Shown: in pieces, positions 43,894-50,340 of the stretch
How the letters are laid out: each line of letters opens with the position of its first letter
Position numbering within the stretch: position 1 is the first letter of the stretch
Source: Spirulina sp034932185
GTDB lineage: Bacteria; Cyanobacteriota; Cyanobacteriia; Cyanobacteriales; Spirulinaceae
DNA: 64,000 nucleotides
Reading direction: 5' to 3'
Assembly: GCF_034932185.1 (NCBI RefSeq)
Contig: NZ_JAYGHW010000091.1
Location: 105,630-169,629, forward strand
Position numbers and translations under genes: made by a program
Notes under the pieces: model-generated
What the model saw: the letters and a program-made list of their open reading frames with translations, nothing else
The model's database searches: none
What the model was told of the DNA's origin: nothing

Positions 43894-44103
43894 CTACTCG
43901 TCGTCCCCATCGTAGGAACACCCCCACAGCAACAAGGTCTCGGTGTCCCATACCTCTGTCCCCAAGGTATCCCTGTCCATGAGGGCCTGGGCTTGCTTGC
44001 CGATCGCCTCTTCACTCAGTTCAGCCAGAGCACTGGGAAGTTGACCCGTAGGAACGCGGTCAACGGGCTGCTGGGGGTTGGGGGTGATGTTTTTCTTGTC
44101 CAT
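43894..44103 (-). CDS. patE: cyanobactin precursor peptide 5
   Basis: A 69-residue precursor. The leader is MDKKNITPNPQQPVDRVPTG, followed by QLPSALAELSEEAIG with the LAELSEE motif bound by PatD-type cyclodehydratases. The variable part ends in TLGTEVWDTETLLLWGC, immediately before the protease signal SYDGDDE. It has a single Cys and four Thr that could be heterocyclised. The segment between leader motif and SYDG is the longest of the five, about 27 residues, so the N-terminal cut site is unclear. It lies 262 bp before patG. Confidence 0.93.
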   Translation of the reverse strand: MDKKNITPNPQQPVDRVPTGQLPSALAELSEEAIGKQAQALMDRDTLGTEVWDTETLLLWGCSYDGDDE

Positions 44104-44216
44104 TGGAGTTTTCCACTCTTTTGTTAGGTTTACCGTTTGACCGCTTGGGGCGGTCAGTCCCTTCTTAGGTGATAAGAAGCCTGTTTGTGCTGCCGGTGTA
44201 GTGGTGGGCGCGGCAC
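44104..44216 (-). promoter_or_regulatory. conserved 5' leader element of precursor 5
   Basis: About 110 bp shared by all five precursors. From the minus strand it holds a GTGC/GCAC outer pair, then a hairpin CTTCTTA-TCACC-TAAGAAG, then GACCGC-CCCAA-GCGGTC, and a conserved AAACGGTAAACCTAAC stretch before the ribosome site. The CTTCTTA/TAAGAAG stem differs on both sides from its homologues, keeping pairing. Confidence 0.7.
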
Positions 44217-44283
44217 GAAAATTCTGGTTTGGGGTAGCACCCCATTCAGTCCAACAAAACTCTGGGTCGAGGGAAGAGGGGCA

Positions 44284-44302
44284 GAGGGAGTGATGCTCCC
44301 TC
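44284..44302 (-). terminator. 3' hairpin of precursor cassette 4
   Basis: GAGGGAG-TGATG-CTCCCTC, a 7-bp perfect stem after precursor 4, the same type as after precursor 2 but with a shorter stem. No strong T-run follows, so it may act as an RNA stabiliser rather than a terminator. Confidence 0.5.
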
Positions 44303-44441
44303 CACCCCTACCGCGTGCCAGGTATGGTCAAGCCCGAGGTATCGGCAGTTGCCCGTCAATTCATCGAGGCGAACCAAGCGCCCTGGCTGACCCCAGAGCC
44401 GATTTGAAGATCGAAACGGTCTGTGGTAGAATCAACCCCGA

Positions 44442-44630
44442 TTACTCGTCCTCCCCGTCATAGGAACACGTGAAGGACATTTGTTGTTTCGTATCATAAT
44501 CAATCCAGGAGGCTTGGGCTTGGGAGCCGAGGCTTTCTTCGCTCAGTTCCGCGAGGGCGGTGGGCAGTTGACCGGTCGGAACGCGGTCAACGGGCTGCTG
44601 GGGGTTGGGGGAGATGTTTTTCTTGTTCAT
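44442..44630 (-). CDS. patE: cyanobactin precursor peptide 4
   Basis: A 62-residue precursor: MNKKNISPNPQQPVDRVPTG leader start, then QLPTALAELSEESLGSQAQA, core candidate SWIDYDTKQQMSFTC, and the C-terminal signal SYDGEDE. The start at 44630 is set by homology with the other four; the frame extends upstream to 44738 through the conserved noncoding leader. One Cys, one Thr pair and one Ser in the core could form azolines. Confidence 0.93.
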   Translation of the reverse strand: MNKKNISPNPQQPVDRVPTGQLPTALAELSEESLGSQAQASWIDYDTKQQMSFTCSYDGEDE

Positions 44631-44736
44631 TTGAGTTTCCTCATTGGTTAGGTTTACAGTTTGACCGCTTGGGGTGGTCAGTCCCTTCTTGTTGTCAAGA
44701 AGCCGGTTTGTGCTGCCCCGTAGCGGTGGGCGCGGC
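44631..44736 (-). promoter_or_regulatory. conserved 5' leader element of precursor 4
   Basis: Same element as before the other precursors. The upper hairpin is CTTCTTG-ACAA-CAAGAAG (7-bp stem, 4-nt loop). The second stem carries one A-C mismatch on the minus strand (GACCAC/GCGGTC). Confidence 0.7.
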
Positions 44737-44766
44737 ACGAAAATTTTGGTTAATTTTGGTTTGGGT

Positions 44767-44797
44767 CTGGGAGGGGGTAGATTTTCCCCCCTCCCAG
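44767..44797 (-). terminator. 3' hairpin of precursor cassette 3
   Basis: CTGGGAGGGGG pairs with CCCCCTCCCAG over 11 bp. It is the same type as after precursor 1 and lies between precursors 3 and 4. On the minus strand it is followed by ACCCAAACCAAAATT, not a clear T-run. Confidence 0.6.
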
Positions 44798-44926
44798 GGT
44801 GCCAGGTATCGGAAAGCCCCGATGTATCGGCAGTTGCCCGTCAATTCATCGAGGCGAACCAAGCGCCTTGGCAGTCCTTACGAGAAGTTTGAGGATTGAA
44901 AAGGGTTGTGGTAGAAGCAACCGCGA

Positions 44927-45097
44927 TTACTCGTCGTCCCCATCGTAAGAACACAAAAACTCGGTACAGGTTCTTGTCGCCAGATCGGATGGCATAGCAG
45001 ACATACCGTTAGCTTCAGACCGTTCTATCGGCAGTTGGCCCGTAGGAACGCGGTCAACGGGCTGCTGGGGGTTGGGGGTGATGTTTTTCTTGTCCAT
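44927..45097 (-). CDS. patE: cyanobactin precursor peptide 3, lacking the LAELSEE motif
   Basis: A 56-residue precursor. The leader start MDKKNITPNPQQPVDRVPTG and QLP match the others, but the next residues are IERSEANGMSAMP instead of SALAELSEESLG. The candidate core SDLATRTCTEFLC precedes SYDGDDE, with two Cys and three Thr. The nucleotide sequence is a clean replacement without a frameshift, and the C-terminal signal is intact. If LAELSEE is needed for PatD to act, this peptide may be processed by the proteases alone, or poorly. Confidence 0.9.
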   Translation of the reverse strand: MDKKNITPNPQQPVDRVPTGQLPIERSEANGMSAMPSDLATRTCTEFLCSYDGDDE

Positions 45098-45207
45098 TGG
45101 AGTTTTCCACTCTTTTGTTAGGTTTACCGTTTGACCGCTTGGGGTGGTCAGTCCCTTCTTGTTGTCAAGAAGCCTGTTTGTGCTGCCCCGTAGCGGTGGG
45201 CGCGGCA
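45098..45207 (-). promoter_or_regulatory. conserved 5' leader element of precursor 3
   Basis: Carries the CTTCTTG-ACAA-CAAGAAG hairpin, as before precursor 4. Upstream it is joined to the GGGGTGCTACCCC-type flank shared with precursors 1 and 5 (here GGGTGCTACCCC). Confidence 0.7.
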
Positions 45208-45271
45208 CGAAAATTCTCGTTTGGGGTAGCACCCAATTCCGTCCAACAAAACTCTGGGTAGGGGGAAGATG

Positions 45272-45298
45272 GGCAGAGGGAGTGATGCTCCCTCTGCC
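45272..45298 (-). terminator. 3' hairpin of precursor cassette 2
   Basis: GGCAGAGGGAG-TGATG-CTCCCTCTGCC, a perfect 11-bp stem. Its sequence is unrelated to the CTGGGAGGGGG hairpins after precursors 1 and 3, although it occupies the same position. Confidence 0.65.
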
Positions 45299-45434
45299 AC
45301 CACCACTCTCAGGTATCGGAAAGCCCGGATGTATCGGCAGTTGCCCGTCAATTCATCGAAGCAAACCAAGCGCCCTGGCAGTCCTCACAAGAAGTTTGAG
45401 GATCGATTTGGTCTGTGGTAAAATTACCCCGCGA

Positions 45435-45620
45435 CTACTCGTCGTCCCCATCGTAAGAACAACGGTCGCACGCACCCGGCATAAAGCACCCGGACCCGCA
45501 GGCCAGGGCTTGGGAGCCGAGGCTCTCTTCACTCAGTTCAGCCAAAGCACTGGGCAGTTGACCCGAAGGAACGCGGTCAACGGGCTGCTGGGGGTTGGGG
45601 GAGATGTTTTTCTTATCCAT
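45435..45620 (-). CDS. patE: cyanobactin precursor peptide 2, Cys-rich core
   Basis: A 61-residue precursor: MDKKNISPNPQQPVDRVPSG leader, QLPSALAELSEESLGSQAL, core candidate ACGSGCFMPGACDRC, then SYDGDDE. Four Cys and one Ser in 15 residues could give up to four thiazolines and one oxazoline, unusually dense. A core ending in Cys before SYDG is the canonical PatG cut position (heterocycle at P1). Confidence 0.94.
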   Translation of the reverse strand: MDKKNISPNPQQPVDRVPSGQLPSALAELSEESLGSQALACGSGCFMPGACDRCSYDGDDE

Positions 45621-45732
45621 TGGAGTTTTTCACTCTTTGTTAGGTTTACCGTTTGACCGCTTGGGGTGGTCAGTCCCTTCTGAGGTGATCAGAAGCCTGG
45701 ATAGTGCTACCCGGTAGCGGTGGGCATAGCAC
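45621..45732 (-). promoter_or_regulatory. conserved 5' leader element of precursor 2
   Basis: The hairpin reads CTTCTGA-TCACC-TCAGAAG. At the outer end GTGCTA pairs with TAGCAC over 6 bp, where the other copies have GTGCCG and GGCAGCAC. The ATG is preceded by AACAAAGAGTGAAAAACTCC. Confidence 0.7.
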
Positions 45733-45750
45733 AAAAATTTTGGTTTGGGT

Positions 45751-45782
45751 CTGGGAGGGGGAGTAGATTCTCCCCCTCCCAG
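45751..45782 (-). terminator. 3' hairpin of precursor cassette 1
   Basis: CTGGGAGGGGGAG and CTCCCCCTCCCAG form a stem of about 13 bp around TAGATT. It is the strongest of the cassette hairpins. Confidence 0.65.
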
Positions 45783-45908
45783 GGTGCCAGGTATCGGAAA
45801 GCCCGATGGTATCGGCAGTTGCCGAGCCATTCATCCGGGCAAACCCGGCTCCGAGAGGGGCGGGAAGGGAGATTTGAGGTCAAAGAAAAGATGGGCTAAA
45901 ATGGGAGG

Positions 45909-46097
45909 CTACTCCGCGTCGTCCCCTTCATAGGAACACCCTCCCCCTCCCCCTCCCTCAAAACTTTTTTTGTGCGGGATGGCATGGGTAGCATTCAGGG
46001 ACGCTTCGGTGAGTTCAGCCAGGGCGCTGGGCAGTTGACCGGCGGGAACGCGATCCACGGGCTGTTGGGGGTTGGGAGAGATGTTTTTCTTGTTCAT
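45909..46097 (-). CDS. patE: cyanobactin precursor peptide 1, poly-Gly core
   Basis: A 62-residue precursor: MNKKNISPNPQQPVDRVPAG leader, QLPSALAELTEASLNATHA, core candidate IPHKKSFEGGGGGGC, and a variant signal SYEGDDAE (Glu for Asp, with an extra Ala). The six-Gly run before Cys is encoded by GGAGGGGGAGGGGGAGGGTG-like DNA prone to slippage. It is the first precursor after patD. Confidence 0.92.
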   Translation of the reverse strand: MNKKNISPNPQQPVDRVPAGQLPSALAELTEASLNATHAIPHKKSFEGGGGGGCSYEGDDAE

Positions 46098-46209
46098 TGG
46101 AGTGTTACCTCTTTAGTTCGGTTTACAGATTGACCGCTTGGGGCGGTCAGTCCCTTCTGAGGTGATCAGAAGCATGGATCGTGCTACCCGGTAGCGGTGG
46201 GCGCGGCAC
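46098..46209 (-). promoter_or_regulatory. conserved 5' leader element of precursor 1
   Basis: First copy of the element in transcription order. It has hairpins CTTCTGA-TCACC-TCAGAAG (46154-46172) and GACCGC-CCCAA-GCGGTC (46132-46148), both perfect. The palindrome GCTACCGGGTAGC lies upstream. Confidence 0.7.
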
Positions 46210-46645
46210 AAAAATTCTCGTTTGGGGTAGCACCCCATTCAGTCCAAAAAAAACTTTCTGTCTTGACTTTTAACTTCCCGAAGCCTCCCAATTTCCGAGA
46301 AACTGCAACGATTTTCCAGTCCTCAAAATTCGGCAATTGAGGGAACAAGAAAACTCTATAAAACCCACTAAAGGGATGAGATATTGCCCTTGCTGAAAAT
46401 ATTAAACACATCCCTCGTTTTTGTCAACAGTTTTCTTCAATTTATTTACCTTTTAGAAATCGATATTTCAACTGAGTTAGGCGACCAAAAAATAGGCGCA
46501 ATCTTCCGGCGCAAAATCACTTTTCCAGTCGCCACAGAACCCTCAGCAGTCAGCTTTCAGCCCCGACTGAAACATCATTAAAAACGAGAATATTAAAAAT
46601 AATTCACGTCCGAACCTCCATCAGAATTAATCCAGTGATCACCCC
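46210..46645. other. 436-bp gap between patD and the first precursor element
   Basis: No gene seen; a patF-like prenyltransferase-fold gene is not here. It contains a GGGGTGCTACCCC palindrome next to the leader element, an AT-rich stretch where the precursor promoter may lie, and near 46545-46572 a CAGTCAGC.../...GACTG inverted repeat about 70 bp beyond the patD stop. Confidence 0.5.
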
Positions 46646-48940
46646 TTAAAATGGCATCGCCATCGGGTTCATTTCAGTTTCCAAAGTCGGAGTTTCCCGC
46701 CAACCCAACTGAACCGGCACATCATAAAGCCGCCCCGGCCCAAACCGTGACCAAAAATGACGCAGCCCCGGCACAATCACCTTGACCACATTCAAACCAA
46801 TATCCGGACGAGTTTGGTCTAGTACCAACGTTTCTAACCCCGCCGCCCGCACAATCTCCACACAGGTCATCACATCCTCGCGGATATCATTCCCCCAGCG
46901 TTTCGGATAGTCCTGCATCGTTTTCAGCGGTTGAGCAGCATCAGGAGCCAAATAGGGCTGATTCTCTAACGTCGCTTCCAAAAGCCAACGTTTGGCATCG
47001 CCCTCCAGTTGGTCATCCGGTACTTTGTCCAGTTCCAAGCCCAACTGATTCACCTCTGTCAGGGCGCGGAGAATGGCAATGGTCGGGTCGAGGTGCGCCC
47101 CGAAACCGAGAATCAACCGTTCCGAATTGCCCACCTTGCGCCGCGACACCCCCGCAAAAGCAGGAATCCCCAAATCTGCCGTCAAATCCAACGCCCACAA
47201 ATCCCGGTCATTCTCCCCATAAAACTGTTGCAACTCCAAAAAGTAAGGCTCATCAAAACTGCTCAAATCCACCGCCGGACGACGCAAGCGGTTATACCAC
47301 CACAGCGCCACACTGTCCCGTTCCACCAATTCCAAAAACCCTTGTAAAATCGCCTCCTCTAGGGTGTTCCCCGCCGCGTTGCCATTGGAGTCAGCCTTGC
47401 AAAAGCGTTGACCTTTCGGCATCGGATAGTTGTAGTAACAAAAAGCCGTGGGTAAATATTTGTGACATTGCTCCGTTAGCGACCAAACCGGAGTCCAGTC
47501 GATGCTTTGGTCAGGGTCGAAGCGTTGGGAAATCCAGTCATGGGCCGCTTGGCGATTCTCGTTAATCGCGTCGCGGTTGGCATATTGCGCGTCGCTGATG
47601 CAAAGACACACTTCCGGATTGATGGCAACCTCCCCCAACTCCGAGAAAGTCGCCTGCTTGCGCGGTTCATCGCCCTGGTAAATCCCCGAATAACGCTCCA
47701 CCGCCTCACAGAAACCACTAGCGCGGGATTGACTATCGGTTTTGCCCTTGCCCGAACTCTTATGTTTCAGTGTGCTCCGGAGTCCCCGCAGGGAAGTCGC
47801 CCCCCCAAAGGCGTGACCCGCCCGATAGGTATGCACCAAAGGGTTCGCCGGGTCGGTGACGCGCACCAATTCCGTCACCACCCCCGTAATCGGACTGATT
47901 AAATGCTCATGTTGCTGTACCGTTTGGGCCGGAGTGAGGGCGCGGTGGCCGCCATCGCGGGTGAAATGTTTCTGGCGAGATTCCAGCACCACAGGCTCAA
48001 ACCCCCGACGCTGGAGGATTTCCGGGTCGCCACAGGTGGGGCATTGGGGGCGACGGATGAGGCTGTGGGTTTTGAACTCCAGGGTGCGCTGGTTGAACGT
48101 GATTAATTTGCCCTCTAGGGTGGGGGAAGGCGTGGGGGACTGGGCGATAACGAGGGATTTGGCGATTTCCGTCGCCGCAAACTGAAGGGCCGTCTGCAAC
48201 GTCGAAGGCAAGGCGGCGCGGGCTGTGGGGAGGTAACTATTGACGGAGTGAGGGATGTTGCCGTTGGTTTGGGCAGCGGCGTATTTTTCGCGCTGCACCG
48301 AGGCTTCTACTTCCCGGTTGCCCTCCAATCGCTGGGCGAGGCAGTGCCAGCAGCCGGTTTCTCCTGGTTTGAAGACTGGGCCGAGCCAGAGGACACTCCC
48401 TAGGGGTTTGACTAAAATCCAAGGTTGGCCAGTTTCGACCTGATGACGGTTGATTGTGGCCAAGTCGGGGTTAAGGTAGTCGTCCGTGAGAACGATCGCC
48501 AGAGCGGCCTCGGCTTCTGCGGGTTGGAGAGGAATACCTAAATCGCGCAGAGCCGTACCCAGGATGTCAACCATACTTTCAGGGATGCGATCGCCCACAG
48601 TTTGGAGGGTGACGGGTTGTTTGAGGGCTTGGGCAGCGACAGCAGGAGCAACACCCAGTTCACTCCAAAAAGCAGCAACTTCAGGAGCCAGTTCTGGTGC
48701 AGACTCAATCAGGTAGCCTTTTTCGCTCAGGCGATTGAGAACGAAATCAATATGGTCAAGGGGGACTTCACCCTTGAGCTTGTCGGCAATTTGTTCGCGA
48801 GAGTGGTTTCCATCCAGAAAGGGAAGAATTTGGCAGTAGAGTCCCCCGGTGAGGGCGTGGTTTTCTTGTTCCCCTAAGAGATAGACCTGTTTCGGGGGGA
48901 TGATTTCGATGTGGTAGTGGGGTTTGATTTGGAAGGGCAT
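46646..48940 (-). CDS. patD: PatD-like YcaO cyclodehydratase
   Basis: A 764-residue fused cyclodehydratase that makes thiazolines/oxazolines in the precursor core using ATP. Residues 1-90 are a RiPP recognition-like element, followed to about 330 by an E1-like (ThiF-related) part with zinc cysteines C197, C200, C300 and C303. About 340-764 is the YcaO domain (SRASGFCEAVERYSG; NAAGNTLEEAILQGFLELVE, the ATP/Mg region). It ends MNPMAMPF, comparable to the proline-containing C terminus important in YcaO enzymes. The predicted presence of azolines follows from this gene. It is the fourth gene in the patA-patG order. Confidence 0.96.
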   Translation of the reverse strand: MPFQIKPHYHIEIIPPKQVYLLGEQENHALTGGLYCQILPFLDGNHSREQIADKLKGEVPLDHIDFVLNRLSEKGYLIESAPELAPEVAAFWSELGVAPAVAAQALKQPVTLQTVGDRIPESMVDILGTALRDLGIPLQPAEAEAALAIVLTDDYLNPDLATINRHQVETGQPWILVKPLGSVLWLGPVFKPGETGCWHCLAQRLEGNREVEASVQREKYAAAQTNGNIPHSVNSYLPTARAALPSTLQTALQFAATEIAKSLVIAQSPTPSPTLEGKLITFNQRTLEFKTHSLIRRPQCPTCGDPEILQRRGFEPVVLESRQKHFTRDGGHRALTPAQTVQQHEHLISPITGVVTELVRVTDPANPLVHTYRAGHAFGGATSLRGLRSTLKHKSSGKGKTDSQSRASGFCEAVERYSGIYQGDEPRKQATFSELGEVAINPEVCLCISDAQYANRDAINENRQAAHDWISQRFDPDQSIDWTPVWSLTEQCHKYLPTAFCYYNYPMPKGQRFCKADSNGNAAGNTLEEAILQGFLELVERDSVALWWYNRLRRPAVDLSSFDEPYFLELQQFYGENDRDLWALDLTADLGIPAFAGVSRRKVGNSERLILGFGAHLDPTIAILRALTEVNQLGLELDKVPDDQLEGDAKRWLLEATLENQPYLAPDAAQPLKTMQDYPKRWGNDIREDVMTCVEIVRAAGLETLVLDQTRPDIGLNVVKVIVPGLRHFWSRFGPGRLYDVPVQLGWRETPTLETEMNPMAMPF

Positions 48941-49001
48941 AGGGCAGAGGAAGATAAGGGTTAGTACAATGCTGATCAGGAAAAAATCCAGAGGTGAAGA
49001 A

Positions 49002-49634
49002 ATGTTGACCGTCGTTTCGCCCCAAAAACTTTACCTTTCCGCCGGAACAGTGATGCGATCGCCTGCCACCTGGCAGGAATATCAAGCATTGTGCGAACAG
49101 CGGGGAGATGGTTCCATTCCTCGGCTTAAATATCGTTCTGGAGAAGTATTGTTGATGTCGCCTTTACCCAAACATGGTCGAGATGTGAGTTTGATTGCGG
49201 ACATCATCAAAGTTCTCCTTGATTCACTGGGGCGAGAATACGATGCTTTTACACCCGTGACGATGCAACTGCCAGAAGAAAGCGGGATTGAGCCAGATTA
49301 TTGTTTTTACATTGACCATTGGCAAGCGGTTTCCGGTAAAGAACGAATTGACTGGTGCAATGACCCCCCGCCAGATTTGGTGTTAGAAATTGACATCACC
49401 AGTTACTCAGACGTGCAGGATTATCTGCCCTATCAAGTGCCAGAAGTGTGGCTATTTCGGAACCAGCAACTGATGATTTACCAACTTCAGGGCAATGAAT
49501 ATGGCATCACATCCCAAAGCCAATATTTCCCGGCGGTCAACCCAGCCGCTCTCGTTGCTCAATGTTTAGAAATTGCCTATCAGCGAAATACCAGTGCAGC
49601 CATTCGTGATCTCAAGCAGCAACTCGGAGCGTAG
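49002..49634 (+). CDS. Uma2 family nuclease-fold protein inside the cyanobactin cluster
   Basis: A 210-residue Uma2 protein with EPDYCFYI and PPPDLVLEIDITSYSD as the PD-(D/E)XK core and a Trp-rich DHWQAVSGKERIDWCN segment. It runs opposite to the cluster, between patC and patD. The start at 49002 is chosen for the AGGTG site just upstream. The family is not part of known cyanobactin pathways, so it is probably an insertion. The patD start is only 61 bp away on the other strand, so the two promoters overlap. Confidence 0.9.
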   Translation: MLTVVSPQKLYLSAGTVMRSPATWQEYQALCEQRGDGSIPRLKYRSGEVLLMSPLPKHGRDVSLIADIIKVLLDSLGREYDAFTPVTMQLPEESGIEPDYCFYIDHWQAVSGKERIDWCNDPPPDLVLEIDITSYSDVQDYLPYQVPEVWLFRNQQLMIYQLQGNEYGITSQSQYFPAVNPAALVAQCLEIAYQRNTSAAIRDLKQQLGA

Positions 49635-49639
49635 GGGAG

Positions 49640-49763
49640 CGGATCAGAGAGTAACGAGGCGATGGGGTGAAAGTAACCCCAAGCGTCAGTCTCTCTGCTC
49701 CCCCCTCTCACCTCACAATGCCGGATCGGGTCAAGCCCCAAGGTATCAATCCGCAGCCAAGAC
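49640..49763 (-). repeat. patC 3' region related to the precursor 3' elements
   Basis: Directly after the patC stop, minus-strand GGATTGATACCTTGGGGCTT followed by GACCCGATCCGGCA resembles the segment after each precursor (CCGATACATCGGGGCTTGAC followed by CATACCCGGCAC). TGGGGT/ACCCCA also forms a hairpin near 49663-49681. This suggests that the precursor cassettes and the patC tail share an origin. Confidence 0.5.
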
Positions 49764-49985
49764 TCAGGCCCAAATCCGCCCTCGGCGAAAGGTTTTACTG
49801 TTAGGTTTGGCGGTTTGGGCGTGTTCGCGGGCATAGGCCCACCAGTAGGAATAATCCTGAAGCCCCGTCATCGTTGTAGGAATGTAGGATTTTTGCGCTG
49901 GCGCGGGTGGGATTGCCGGGTTAGCTGCCGGAGCAGTTTCCGGTAGAGCATCTGGATTTTTTGGGGTGTTTTTTTTCGCCATCAT
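49764..49985 (-). CDS. patC: PatC/TenC/TruC-like small cluster protein
   Basis: A 73-residue protein (72 from the second ATG) starting MAKKNTPKNPDALPE with an Ala/Pro-rich middle and GLQDYSYWWAYAREHAQ near the end. Its position between patB and patD and its size fit the PatC/TenC family, whose function is unknown and which is not needed in vitro. The MxKKNxxPxP start resembles the precursor leader start (MDKKNISPNP), which may reflect common origin. Confidence 0.7.
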   Translation of the reverse strand: MMAKKNTPKNPDALPETAPAANPAIPPAPAQKSYIPTTMTGLQDYSYWWAYAREHAQTAKPNSKTFRRGRIWA

Positions 49986-50033
49986 CGTCTCCGTATTTCA
50001 ATAAGAACAGTAAAAATTGGCAATGTTCTGGGG

Positions 50034-50249
50034 TTAGAAAAAACGACCCATTGAAGCAAAGCCAGAGTGCATCACTTGGTTGTAGCTGCGCGGGACAAAT
50101 ACCGCCGGGTCGTTATAGTTCGCCCCGTGAAGCAGATCCATCCGAATATGCACCAAATCCTCGATCTCCCCATCCTCCAAATCCACCGCTAAGGCGGGTT
50201 GGGTGAAATGAGGTCGCTTAACCGGGGCGGATTGTTTAGGAAATGTCAT
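50034..50249 (-). CDS. patB: PatB/AcyB/McaB-like small cluster protein
   Basis: A 71-residue protein (MTFPKQSAPVKRPHFTQPAL; LEDGEIEDLVHIRMDLLHG; NYNDPAVFVPRSYNQVMHSG). The conserved middle fits the PatB family found second in cyanobactin operons; its role is unknown. The start at 50249 is used because the upstream extension to 50330 is an Arg/Ser-rich run overlapping only the patA-patB gap. Confidence 0.75.
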   Translation of the reverse strand: MTFPKQSAPVKRPHFTQPALAVDLEDGEIEDLVHIRMDLLHGANYNDPAVFVPRSYNQVMHSGFASMGRFF

Positions 50250-50340
50250 TGTTTTGTAATGGGTAGATAAGAACTGGGAACGGAAAAAAGAGGAGAGGCG
50301 GCTAGAAAGTTGACTTTTCCTCCGCCTCAAACCTTGAAGA

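Noticed and set aside
44330..44410. Small plus-strand frames between precursors (such as VSAVARQFIEANQAPW)
   Set aside because: The DNA is conserved among cassettes, but the frame, start codon and length are not kept, so the conservation is better explained by cassette duplication.
45300..45369. Similarity of the minus-strand FDELTGNCRYI translation to FDELTNHCRYL in the gene at 208-474
   Set aside because: The intergenic copy is not in a supported gene, and the match covers only about ten residues; probably chance.
46210..46645. Search for a patF or methyltransferase gene in the gap after patD
   Set aside because: Only short frames with no family motif were found.
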